Shown piece after piece: positions 1-5,977 of a stretch of DNA of 12,316 nucleotides. Made by a program: the position numbers and the translations under genes. Source of the DNA: an uncultured Desulfarculaceae bacterium. GTDB taxonomy: Bacteria; Desulfobacterota; Desulfarculia; Desulfarculales; Desulfarculaceae. Within the stretch, counting starts at the first letter, position 1. Every line of letters begins with the position of its first letter. Under the pieces are notes generated by a model. It had not been told where the DNA came from. It did not search any database and was given only the letters and a program-made list of their open reading frames with translations. The stretch is from NCBI GenBank assembly GCA_937908275.1, contig CALERA010000381.1:1-12316 (forward strand), written 5' to 3'.

Positions 1-686
1 AGCCAGTAGTAGGTCAGGTAGTTGGCCCAGAGCCGGGTGTAGAACCAGGTGGCCGCCAGGAAGACCACCGCCGCCACCAGCAGCACCGGCCAGATTCGCT
101 TGGCCATGGCCTGGGCCCGGACCTCCAGCTCGCCGCTGGCCTTGATGGCCAGCCACAGGCTGCCGTGGATCATGAACAGCAATACAAAGAGGACCCCGCC
201 CAACAGGCCGTAGGGATTGAGCAGGGTGAACAGGGTGCCCTGGTAGACTCCCTGCTGGTCGATGGGAATGCCCATGAAGATGTTGGCGAAGGCCACGCCC
301 AGCAACAACGCCGGCAGGAAGCTGCCCAGCCAGAGACAGGCGTCCCAGATGGACTTCCAGGCCGGGCTGTCCACCTTGCCCCGGAACTCGAAGGCCACCC
401 CGCGCAGGATCAGGGCGAACAGGAGCAGCATCAGGGCCGAGTAGAGGGAGCTGAACATCACCGCGTAGGTGCCGGGGAAGGCGGCGAAGGTGACGCCGCC
501 GGCGGTGATCAACCAGACCTCGTTGCCGTCCCAGAAGGGACCCATGGCGTTATAAATGACCCGTTTTTCCTGCTCGTTCTTGGCCAGGGCCGGCATCAGG
601 GCCCCCAGGCCCAGGTCGAAGCCGTCCAGCATGAAATAGACCGCCCACAGGACGCCCCAGAGCACGAACCAGATGGTTTCCAACAT
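1..686 (-). CDS. cydB: Cytochrome bd oxidase subunit II, N-terminal part (cut by window edge)
   Basis: Subunit II of the membrane quinol oxidase that reduces O2 to water; it packs against CydA and stabilises the haem core. The first 228 codons are visible and the stop lies beyond position 1. It starts MLETIWFVLWG, followed by DGFDLGLGAL at residues 21-30 and the family signature WDGNEVWL at 52-59, then several hydrophobic membrane segments (about 8-28, 56-76, 81-98, 115-135, 165-185, 205-225). The ATG at 686 is preceded by a strong GGGAGGT ribosome site 8 bases upstream. The gene begins 21 bases after the cydA stop, so the two are surely co-transcribed from the cydA promoter. No frameshift is seen. 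Assignment to CydB rests on the WDGNEVWL motif and the cydA neighbour. Confidence 0.95.
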   Translation of the reverse strand, partial: MLETIWFVLWGVLWAVYFMLDGFDLGLGALMPALAKNEQEKRVIYNAMGPFWDGNEVWLITAGGVTFAAFPGTYAVMFSSLYSALMLLLFALILRGVAFEFRGKVDSPAWKSIWDACLWLGSFLPALLLGVAFANIFMGIPIDQQGVYQGTLFTLLNPYGLLGGVLFVLLFMIHGSLWLAIKASGELEVRAQAMAKRIWPVLLVAAVVFLAATWFYTRLWANYLTYYW

Positions 687-707
687 GGCGCTTACCTCCC
701 CTTCCCC

Positions 708-2021
708 TTAGCGGGCCTTGACCGGCGCGGGACCCTTGCGGGCGTTGCGGAACATCAGCCAGAAGGCGGCGGCGCCCAGCAGGCCATAGATCAGGATGAA
801 GGCCACCAGGGTGGTGGCCACCTGGCTGGTGGCGATGGGGCTGACCGCGTCGGCGGTGCGCATCACCCCCCAGACGATCCAGGGTTGGCGGCCCACCTCG
901 GCCACCAGCCAGCCGGCCTCCAGGGCCAGGTAGGGCAACGGGATCAGCCAGGGCATCAACTTCAGCAGGAGCGGGCTGGACTGGGGATCCTTGCGCTTCA
1001 GGAAGGCCCAGATGGAGACCAGGATGAACAGGGTGCCCAGGCCCACCATCAGGCGGAAGCCCAGGAAGGTGAGCAACACCGGCGGCCGGTCCTTGACCGG
1101 GAAATCCTTGAGGCCCTTGACCTCGGCGTCGAAGTCGCCAAAGGCCAGGAAGGAGAGCGCCCCGGGGATGGGCAGGGCCTCGATGCTGTTGCGCTCGTTC
1201 TTCTGGTCGGGCCAGACCAGCAGGTACATGGGCGCGGCCTTGGTGGTCTCCCAGTGGGCCTCCATGGCCGCCAGCTTGGTGGGCTGCTTTTCGGCCACTT
1301 CCTTGCCGCTCAGGTCGCCGTTGATGGCCACGAACAGGCTGAAGACCAGGGCCCAGACCGCGGCCAGCTTGAAGCTCTTCTTGAACAGACTCACCTCGTT
1401 GCCCCGCAGCAGGTGCCAGGCGCTGATGCCCATCACGAAGAAGGCCCCCACGATGTAGGCCCCGCTCAAGGTGTGGACGAATTCCAGCAAGGCCCACTTC
1501 TGGGTGATGATGGCCAGGAAGTCGTCCAACTCGGCCCGGCCATTGCGCAGGACGTAGCCCACCGGGTGCTGCATGAAGCTGTTGGCGCACAGGATCCAGA
1601 AGGCGCTTAGGTTGCTGGCCAGGGCCACCAGCCAGATGGCGGTGGCGTGCATCTTGGGCGAAAGCTTGTTCCAGCCGAAGATCCAGACCGCGATGAAGGT
1701 GGACTCCAGGAAGAAGGCCAGGGTGGCCTCCACCGCCAGGAGCGAGCCGAAGATGTCGCCCACGTACTGGCTGTAGCGCGACCAGTTGGTGCCGAACTGG
1801 AACTCCAGGGTGATGCCGGTGACCACGCCAATGGCGAAGTTGATCACGAACAGCTTGCCCCAGAACTTGGCCATTCGTTTGTAGTCTTCATCGCCGCTGG
1901 TCACGTAGCGGGTTTCCATCACGGCGGTGAGCAGGGAAAGGCCCAGGGTGAGGGGGACGAAAAGGAAGTGGAAGAAGGTGGCGGCCGCGAATTGCAGCCT
2001 GGACAGCATCAGGACGTCCAT
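708..2021 (-). CDS. cydA: Cytochrome bd oxidase subunit I
   Basis: Catalytic haem-bearing subunit of the cytochrome bd quinol oxidase, 437 residues. Expected ligands are present: His18 (haem b595 side), Glu98, His183 and Met325 (haem b558), matching His19, Glu99, His186 and Met393 of E. coli. The quinol-loop motif QPTKLAAMEAHWET (246-259) keeps Lys249 and Glu254, and the signature GRQPWIVWGVMRT lies at 378-390. The protein is shorter than E. coli CydA (522) because the quinol loop is short, which is the S-type common outside enterobacteria. The ATG at 2021 has GGAGG about 9 bases upstream. A near-consensus promoter lies 46-73 bases upstream of the start. In an anaerobe this enzyme serves O2 removal and survival, and its place beside the peroxide and superoxide genes fits that role. 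Confidence 0.97.
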   Translation of the reverse strand: MDVLMLSRLQFAAATFFHFLFVPLTLGLSLLTAVMETRYVTSGDEDYKRMAKFWGKLFVINFAIGVVTGITLEFQFGTNWSRYSQYVGDIFGSLLAVEATLAFFLESTFIAVWIFGWNKLSPKMHATAIWLVALASNLSAFWILCANSFMQHPVGYVLRNGRAELDDFLAIITQKWALLEFVHTLSGAYIVGAFFVMGISAWHLLRGNEVSLFKKSFKLAAVWALVFSLFVAINGDLSGKEVAEKQPTKLAAMEAHWETTKAAPMYLLVWPDQKNERNSIEALPIPGALSFLAFGDFDAEVKGLKDFPVKDRPPVLLTFLGFRLMVGLGTLFILVSIWAFLKRKDPQSSPLLLKLMPWLIPLPYLALEAGWLVAEVGRQPWIVWGVMRTADAVSPIATSQVATTLVAFILIYGLLGAAAFWLMFRNARKGPAPVKAR

Positions 2022-2051
2022 GCTTCTGGCCCTCCGTTGAGGTTGGCTTAT

Positions 2052-2072
2052 ATAATAATGGTATCTATTATC
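2052..2072. promoter_or_regulatory. AT-rich dyad over the cydA -10 box, Fur/PerR-box-like
   Basis: An island of A and T in a GC-rich region. Arms ATAATA (2052-2057) and TATTAT (2066-2071) form a 6-base inverted repeat with an 8-base spacer. The 19 bases AATAATGGTATCTATTATC (2054-2072) match the classical Fur consensus GATAATGATAATCATTATC at 14 of 19 positions by hand count. The dyad covers the -10 box and likely transcription start, so a bound Fur-family repressor would block RNA polymerase. Which regulator binds is inference; PerR, encoded at 5978-6388, is the local candidate. Confidence 0.45.
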
Positions 2073-2094
2073 GTATTGCCAGGCTGGGTGTCAA
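2067..2094 (-). promoter_or_regulatory. cydAB promoter (sigma-70 type)
   Basis: On the minus strand a perfect -35 box TTGACA (2094-2089) is separated by 16 bases from a -10 box GATAAT (2072-2067). Transcription would start near 2060, leaving a leader of about 40 bases before the cydA ATG. The -10 box sits inside the longer element GATAATAGATAC, which recurs with one change (GATAATAGTTAC) over the perR -10 box. The match of both hexamers and the spacing make this the most convincing promoter in the window. Confidence 0.72.
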
Positions 2095-2105
2095 GGCAAT
2101 TGCCT
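2094..2105. promoter_or_regulatory. Perfect 12-base palindrome upstream of the cydA -35 box
   Basis: AGGCAATTGCCT is a perfect palindrome that abuts the -35 hexamer of the cydA promoter, a position typical of an activator or repressor site. No protein can be named from the sequence. Short palindromes arise by chance, so the position is the main argument. Confidence 0.3.
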
Positions 2106-2190
2106 CTGCGCGAGTTTCCTGCCCATGAAGCGCAACAGTCTTGATGCTTAAAATTGTAAAACTGGGCTGGTGATTGAGGGGGCTTTTTTT

Positions 2191-2910
2191 TTACTTTTTT
2201 TGCTGAAAACCGGCGGTGGCCAGGCGATCCAGGGCTTCTTCCGCCAACCGCCCCACGCTGACCGCCCCCAAGGTGTCGCGCGACAGGAACTCCAGTTCGC
2301 GCCCGTCCTCCCGGCGCTCGCCCAGGGCCTCGGCCGCGCCCTCCCCTGCCAGCCAGCCCAAGGCCCAGACCGCCGCGCCGGCCACCCGGGGATCGGGGTG
2401 GTCCAGGAGCCGCGCCACCGCCTGGGGCGCGCCGCAGGCCCGGGCCAGCTCCGGCTGGGCCTGGGCCAGGCGTCCCAAACCCCAGAGCGCGCCGGCCAGG
2501 AGGGCGGGATGATCGAGCTGGTTGGCGCAGGGCGAGACGTAGGAGGCCAGGATATTGGCGAATTCCCGGGCCAGGAGCGGGCTGTGGTGCAGGATCTCGC
2601 CGAAAACCTCGGCCGCGCCCCAGCCCATGGCCCCGGACTCTTCGTTGAGGGTCCACATCAGGCGGCGCAGCACCTCGCGGCCGGCCTCGGGGTCGGCGGA
2701 GGCCATCTCAGCCACCAGGGGCCCCAGGAGCCCCACCGCCCGCCAGCGGGCCAGGGAGGTGGGCGCGCTGAGACCAGCCAGCAGGGCCCGCACCACGGCC
2801 GGAGTGGGCAGCTCGGCCAGGCGCTCCCGGGCTCGGTCCAGGGCCAGGTCCGGCCCCGGCCCCTCCAGGACCGCGCGCACCTGGCGGCGGATGGAGCCGG
2901 AGGGCGTCAT
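2191..2910 (-). CDS. HEAT-like repeat protein, DVU0298-type
   Basis: A 239-residue, Ala- and Leu-rich, all-helical protein with no signal peptide or membrane segment, so probably cytoplasmic. Repeated helix pairs of HEAT type can be seen, for example ARWRAVGLLGPLVAEMA (54-70), GALWGLGRLAQAQPELA (140-156) and VAGAAVWALGWLAGEGA (176-192). The best conserved stretch is RRLMWTLNEESGAMGWG (82-98), which I recall from the sulfate-reducer family named after Desulfovibrio vulgaris DVU0298; its function is unknown to me. HEAT scaffolds usually bind other proteins. The frame stays open upstream to 3045, but that part reads through a hairpin block and looks non-coding (Lys/Arg/Pro-rich), so ATG 2910 was chosen although it has no clear ribosome site. 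The gene lies between the roo end and the cydA promoter, with 169 bases back to the roo stop. Confidence 0.72.
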   Translation of the reverse strand: MTPSGSIRRQVRAVLEGPGPDLALDRARERLAELPTPAVVRALLAGLSAPTSLARWRAVGLLGPLVAEMASADPEAGREVLRRLMWTLNEESGAMGWGAAEVFGEILHHSPLLAREFANILASYVSPCANQLDHPALLAGALWGLGRLAQAQPELARACGAPQAVARLLDHPDPRVAGAAVWALGWLAGEGAAEALGERREDGRELEFLSRDTLGAVSVGRLAEEALDRLATAGFQQKK

Positions 2911-2977
2911 CTTGATGGAAAGTGACCAGGTAGGTTGGTCAGCCAGCGCTGGCCGAAGCTTTCCCCCTGTCCGCCTC

Positions 2978-3009
2978 GTGGAACGGCTGCGCCGTTCCAC
3001 GGTTTTTTT
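2978..3009 (+). terminator. Hairpin plus T-tract, terminator-like on the plus strand
   Basis: A perfect 10-base stem (GTGGAACGGC, 2978-2987, pairing with GCCGTTCCAC, 2991-3000) with a 3-base loop is followed on the plus strand by GG and seven T (3003-3009), the layout of an intrinsic terminator. The genes on both sides are on the minus strand, so its orientation is unexpected; it may stop antisense transcripts or belong to a repeat element together with the inverted repeat at 3020-3060. Confidence 0.5.
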
Positions 3010-3019
3010 CGGAGGGGGC

Positions 3020-3060
3020 GCGGGGGAACCATTTTTGCCCGGCAAAAAGGGTTCCCCCGC
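3020..3060. repeat. 41-base near-perfect inverted repeat downstream of roo
   Basis: Arms GCGGGGGAACC (3020-3030) and GGTTCCCCCGC (3050-3060) pair perfectly. After one mismatch (3031/3049) a second stem TTTTTGC with GCAAAAA (3032-3038 and 3042-3048) continues to a 3-base loop. It starts 18 bases beyond the roo stop, so in the minus-strand transcript it can act as terminator or 3' end stabiliser, although no T-run follows it directly. Similar GGTTCCCCCGC hairpins are, as I recall, common after genes in sulfate reducers, so a genome-wide repeat family is likely. Confidence 0.6.
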
Positions 3061-3078
3061 ATTGCTTCTCTTCTGCTC

Positions 3079-4311
3079 TCAGCCCTGGCTGCAGTGGCAG
3101 CGCACCCCGCCCGGGGCCAGGCCGGCGGCCTTGATGGCCTGGCCGACCTGGAGACCCAGCTCGCGGCACTTGTGCAGGGCCTCGTGATCCGGGACGTAGT
3201 TGTGGCGCAGGCCCTCGTTCACGATGTCGAGCTTCATCTCCTTGAGGAACTCGGTCATGTGCTTGACCGACTCGCCGCTCCAGCCATAGGAGCCAAAGGC
3301 CGCGGCCAGCTTGCCGGTGGGCTTCAGGCCCCGGATGTAGGTCAGGAAGTCGGCCATGCGGGGCAGCATGCCGTTGTTGAGGGTGGGCGAACCCACCAGC
3401 AGGGCCTTGGCGTCCAGCAGCTCGGTGACCACGTCGCTGCGGTGGGTGGTGGCCAGGTTCATCAGCTTGACGCAGACGCCCTCGTCCTGCAGGCCGTCGG
3501 CCACGGCCTTGGCCATCAGTTCGGTGCTGTGCCACATGGTGTCGTAGACCACCAGGGCCTTGGACACCGCCTCCTGGCGCGACCAGCGATCGTAGGCCGC
3601 GACGATCTTGCCGGGATCGCCGCGCCAGATCACCCCGTGGTCCGGGGCGATGGTGTCGATGGCCAGGCCCATCTCCTGCACCTGGGCCAACAGCTTGGCC
3701 ACCAGGGGCGAGTAGGGCAGCAGGATGTTGGAGTAGTACTTGGCGGCGTGCAGCATCAGCTCGGCCTGGTCCACCTGGTCGTCGAAACGCTCGCTGGTGG
3801 CCCAGTGCAGACCAAAGGCGTCGTTGCTGATCAGCAGCTTGTCGTCCGGGAAGTAGGAGAACATGCTGTCCGGCCAGTGCAGCATCCGGGTTTCCAGGAA
3901 ATGGATGGTGCGGCGGCCAATGTTCAGGGTGTCCCCGCTCTTGACCACCTCCACCGGCCAATCCTTGTAATGGAAGTGGGCCATCATGGCCTTCTGGCCC
4001 ATGGGGGAGGTGAAGATCTTCTCGGGCTGGATCAGCTCGATGACCTCGGGCAGGCTGCCCGAATGGTCCATCTCCAGGTGGTTGACCACCAGGTAGTCGA
4101 TCTTCTTGGGGTCCATCAGGTTGTGGATGCGGTGCGTCAGGTCGTGCAGGAACCCCTTCTTGACCGTGTCGAACAACACCACCTTCTCGTCGATGGCCAG
4201 GTAGCAGTTGTAGGTGGTGCCATTGTAGGTGGAATAGCCATGGAAGTCGCGGATGTCCCAATCCACGGCCCCCACCCAGTAGATGTCCTTCTTTACCTCG
4301 ATGGGCTTCAT
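3079..4311 (-). CDS. roo: Rubredoxin:oxygen oxidoreductase (class A flavodiiron protein)
   Basis: A 410-residue cytoplasmic flavodiiron protein that reduces O2 to water (family members also reduce NO) with electrons from rubredoxin. The N-terminal metallo-beta-lactamase-like domain (about 1-245) carries the di-iron ligands His78, Glu80, Asp82, His145, Asp164 and His225 (HLEMDH motif), one residue offset from Desulfovibrio gigas Roo. The flavodoxin domain (about 252-395) shows FMN-loop segments VVYDTMWHST, GSPTLNNGMLP and GSYGWSGES. Length is normal for class A. The frame opens with GTG at 4335, but ATG 4311 has GAGG 6 bases upstream and gives the canonical N-terminus, so it was chosen. The C-terminus ends RCHCSQG, an unusual Cys-His-Cys tail. 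Rubredoxin, its electron donor, is encoded 93 bases upstream. Confidence 0.95.
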   Translation of the reverse strand: MKPIEVKKDIYWVGAVDWDIRDFHGYSTYNGTTYNCYLAIDEKVVLFDTVKKGFLHDLTHRIHNLMDPKKIDYLVVNHLEMDHSGSLPEVIELIQPEKIFTSPMGQKAMMAHFHYKDWPVEVVKSGDTLNIGRRTIHFLETRMLHWPDSMFSYFPDDKLLISNDAFGLHWATSERFDDQVDQAELMLHAAKYYSNILLPYSPLVAKLLAQVQEMGLAIDTIAPDHGVIWRGDPGKIVAAYDRWSRQEAVSKALVVYDTMWHSTELMAKAVADGLQDEGVCVKLMNLATTHRSDVVTELLDAKALLVGSPTLNNGMLPRMADFLTYIRGLKPTGKLAAAFGSYGWSGESVKHMTEFLKEMKLDIVNEGLRHNYVPDHEALHKCRELGLQVGQAIKAAGLAPGGVRCHCSQG

Positions 4312-4334
4312 GATCGCCTCTATGTCAGCGCGCA

Positions 4335-4352
4335 CCAGCCCCTTGGGGCTGG
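4335..4352. repeat. Hairpin in the rub-roo gap
   Basis: CCAGCCCC (4335-4342) pairs perfectly with GGGGCTGG (4345-4352) across 2 bases. It lies 24 bases upstream of the roo start, just ahead of its ribosome site. It has no T-run. It could affect roo translation or mark an mRNA processing point; this is inference. Confidence 0.4.
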
Positions 4353-4385
4353 GCAGGCCGGGAATTGCACCAATGACGCGCCGGG

Positions 4386-4399
4386 TCCGAACGGTCGGA
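4386..4399. repeat. Small hairpin after rub
   Basis: TCCGA (4386-4390) and TCGGA (4395-4399) form a 5-base stem with a 4-base loop, 6 bases after the rubredoxin stop. It is weak, without a T-run, and noted only because it is the second dyad in the same gap. Confidence 0.25.
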
Positions 4400-4404
4400 G
4401 GGTT

Positions 4405-4566
4405 CTAGCTCTCCGGCTCGAACTGGTCCTTGCTGGCGCCGCAGACCGGGCAGGACCAGTCGTCGGGCAGGTCCTCGAAGGCGGTGCCGGCCGGGATGTT
4501 GCTGTCGGGATCGCCCTTGGCCGGGTCGTAGACGTAACCGCAAACGCCGCAAACGTACTTTTTCAT
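4405..4566 (-). CDS. rub: Rubredoxin
   Basis: A 53-residue one-iron electron carrier of the cytoplasm. The iron-binding pairs CGVCG (Cys6, Cys9) and CPVCG (Cys39, Cys42) and the typical segment YDPAKGD...IPAGTAFEDLPDDW are complete. It is the expected electron donor of the oxygen reductase encoded downstream and may also feed the superoxide reductase and rubrerythrin. The start ATG 4566 has an AAGGAG site about 10 bases upstream; the open frame extends a further 15 codons upstream, but that part lacks the family pattern. Length is exactly that of Desulfovibrio type I rubredoxins. Confidence 0.97.
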   Translation of the reverse strand: MKKYVCGVCGYVYDPAKGDPDSNIPAGTAFEDLPDDWSCPVCGASKDQFEPES

Positions 4567-4603
4567 GCTTTCAACTCCTTGTCGGCCGGGCGCGGTTTCT
4601 GGG

Positions 4604-4637
4604 CAAAACACGCCGGGCCCGCGCCCGGGGCCCGGCG
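4604..4637 (-). terminator. Intrinsic terminator or attenuator between dfx and rub
   Basis: A perfect 10-base GC stem, CGCCGGGCCC with GGGCCCGGCG (4611-4620 and 4628-4637), with a 7-base loop, is followed on the minus strand by TGTTTTG (4610-4604). It starts 28 bases after the dfx stop. Read with the genes it looks like a real, perhaps leaky terminator that would lower rub-roo expression relative to rbr-dfx. On the plus strand five T (4644-4648) follow the stem after a few bases, so it may act both ways. Confidence 0.6.
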
Positions 4638-4665
4638 ATCATGGTTTTTCAGCGGTTCGGCCTGG

Positions 4666-5046
4666 TCAGGACTGGGCCTTCCACTGGCCGTGGAGGTTGC
4701 AGTACTCCCGGGCGGTGACCGAGGCGGCGTCGATCTTGAAGACCGCCTCCGGGGTCTGGCCGGGTTTCAGGAACTCCAGGTAGGCCTTGTCACCGGCCAC
4801 CAACTCGATCCACTGGATGTAGTGCTTCTCTTCCATGGGATGGGCCACGCTGCCGACCTTGACCTTGTAGCCGCCGTCGATCTTCTCGATCACCGGGACG
4901 TGCTTCTCCTTGGCCGCGTCGACGGTGTTCTCATCTTGCAGCTTCATGGGCTGACCGCAGCAGACCAACTCGCCCTTGCTGGCCACCAACATCTCCACGA
5001 TGTTGCCGCACAGCTCGCATTTGTAGACCTGCAGTCTCTGATTCAT
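4666..5046 (-). CDS. dfx: Superoxide reductase, 2Fe type (desulfoferrodoxin)
   Basis: A 126-residue protein that reduces superoxide to hydrogen peroxide in the cytoplasm without producing O2. The N-terminal desulforedoxin-like domain holds centre I with Cys10, Cys13, Cys29 and Cys30. The C-terminal domain holds the catalytic centre II iron with His49, His69, His75, Cys116 and His119, and the functional Glu47-Lys48 pair is kept (EKHVPVIE, HPMEEKHYIQWIE, REYCNLHG). All these positions are identical in number to Desulfarculus baarsii desulfoferrodoxin, the best studied 2Fe enzyme. ATG 5046 has AGGAGG 6 bases upstream. The peroxide it makes would be handled by the rubrerythrin encoded just upstream, and rubredoxin downstream can supply electrons. 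Confidence 0.97.
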   Translation of the reverse strand: MNQRLQVYKCELCGNIVEMLVASKGELVCCGQPMKLQDENTVDAAKEKHVPVIEKIDGGYKVKVGSVAHPMEEKHYIQWIELVAGDKAYLEFLKPGQTPEAVFKIDAASVTAREYCNLHGQWKAQS

Positions 5047-5071
5047 GAAAGCCTCCTCGCTGGGGGATGAC

Positions 5072-5096
5072 GGGCCGGCGTTGGTCCCGCCGGCCC
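5072..5096. repeat. Hairpin in the rbr-dfx gap
   Basis: GGGCCGGCG (5072-5080) and CGCCGGCCC (5088-5096) form a perfect 9-base stem with a 7-base loop, 7 bases after the rbr stop and just before the dfx ribosome site. No T-run follows on either strand, so an mRNA stability or processing hairpin is more likely than a terminator. Confidence 0.45.
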
Positions 5097-5103
5097 ATAT
5101 TTG

Positions 5104-5679
5104 CTACCAATTCTCGGCCTTGAGCTCGAAGTGGGCCTTGGGGTGGGCGCAGGCCGGGCAGGAGTCCGGCGCGCTTTCGCCCTCGTGCAGGTAGCCGCAG
5201 TTGCGGCAGCGCCAGGTGGTCTGCTGCCCGCGCTTGAAGACCGCGCCGCTCTCGATGTTGGCGGCCAGGGCGCGGTAGCGCTTCTCGTGGAAGCGCTCGG
5301 CCACGGCGATGGCCTCGAAGACCTTGGCGATGTCGCCGAAGCCCTCGGCGATGGCGGTCTTGGCGAAGTCGGGGTACATCACCGCCTGCTCGTGGTGCTC
5401 GCCACCGGCGGCCTCCAGCAGGTTGGCCACGGTGTTGCCGATGACGCCGGCCGGGAAGGCGGCCACGATCTCCACCTCGCCGCCCTGCAGGAACTTGAAC
5501 AGGCGCTTGGCGTGCTCCTTCTCCTGGTTGGCGGTCTCCTCGAAGATGGAGGCGATCTGCTCGTAACCCTCTTTCTTGGCCTGGGCCGCGAAATAGGTGT
5601 AGCGGTTGCGGGCCTGGGACTCGCCGGCAAAGGCGGTGAGCAGGTTTTTCTCGGTCTGGGTGCCTTTGAGGCTGGCCAT
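5104..5679 (-). CDS. rbr: Rubrerythrin
   Basis: A 191-residue cytoplasmic peroxidase that reduces hydrogen peroxide to water. The N-terminal four-helix di-iron domain (about 1-146) shows GESQARNRY (Glu20), ANQEKEHAKRL (Glu53, His56), Glu94/Glu97 and AERFHEKRY (Glu128, His131). The C-terminal rubredoxin-like domain (about 155-186) has CRNC and CPAC pairs (Cys158, Cys161, Cys174, Cys177) that bind one iron. Length and order match Desulfovibrio vulgaris rubrerythrin. ATG 5679 lies at the family N-terminus (MASLKGTQTEKNLL); a GGAG site is 11 bases upstream. It follows the small winged-helix gene by 35 bases, so it is in the perR-headed operon, as expected for a peroxide-induced gene. Confidence 0.96.
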   Translation of the reverse strand: MASLKGTQTEKNLLTAFAGESQARNRYTYFAAQAKKEGYEQIASIFEETANQEKEHAKRLFKFLQGGEVEIVAAFPAGVIGNTVANLLEAAGGEHHEQAVMYPDFAKTAIAEGFGDIAKVFEAIAVAERFHEKRYRALAANIESGAVFKRGQQTTWRCRNCGYLHEGESAPDSCPACAHPKAHFELKAENW

Positions 5680-5714
5680 GATGACTCTTTCTCCAATAGC
5701 TTTGATTCTGGGGT

Positions 5715-5945
5715 CTAACTGGCGAGCCGGTCCTTGCCGGCCGCGGTGATGGCGTACTTGCAGCGCACCGGGCTGTCCACCAGACCCTGGCTTTTCAGGC
5801 CCTTGATCTGGTCGCTGACCACCTTGCCGTCCAGGCCCGCCGCCTCCGCGATCTGCTTGGGCCCCTGGGGGCTGGCGGCGGCGGCCATGGTCTCCAGGAC
5901 CTTGCGTCCGGTGGCGTCCAAGGCGTTCTTGTCTTTGGCGGTCAT
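5715..5945 (-). CDS. Small winged-helix DNA-binding-like protein
   Basis: A 76-residue protein, almost entirely one winged-helix fold: a first helix (DATGRKVLETMAAA, 10-23), the turn with recognition helix (PKQIAEAAGLDGKVVSDQIKGLKSQGL, about 29-55) and a short beta wing (VDSPVRCKYAITAAG, 56-70). It resembles MarR/ArsR-like domains in the LxxLxxxGLV pattern but lacks a dimerisation or effector domain; the single Cys62 lies in the wing. A very good GGAGGAG ribosome site precedes ATG 5945. It sits 32 bases after perR and 35 before rbr, so it is co-transcribed with both. A role as second regulator or PerR partner is inference; I do not recognise a named family. Confidence 0.78.
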   Translation of the reverse strand: MTAKDKNALDATGRKVLETMAAAASPQGPKQIAEAAGLDGKVVSDQIKGLKSQGLVDSPVRCKYAITAAGKDRLAS

Positions 5946-5977
5946 GGCTGTCTCCTCCGGATGTCGGCCAATATGTC

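Noticed and set aside
165..1610. A 481-codon plus-strand open frame over cydA and cydB
   Set aside because: Antisense to two recognised oxidase subunits; low-complexity Gly/Gln/His-rich translation with no family pattern.
2161..2192. T9 run near 2184-2192 as a plus-strand terminator
   Set aside because: No stable stem directly precedes the T-run, and no plus-strand gene ends there; it covers the Lys codons at the end of the HEAT-like gene and the bases just after its stop.
2911..3045. N-terminal extension of the HEAT-like protein up to 3045
   Set aside because: The extra 45 codons read through the two hairpins after roo and give a Lys/Arg/Pro-rich segment with no family resemblance; ATG 2910 is the more natural start.
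2935..5070. A 711-codon open frame on the plus strand
   Set aside because: It lies antisense over roo, rub and dfx, all of which have complete catalytic motifs on the minus strand. Its translation is Gly/Val/His/Gln-rich without any domain, the usual mirror of GC-rich codon bias.
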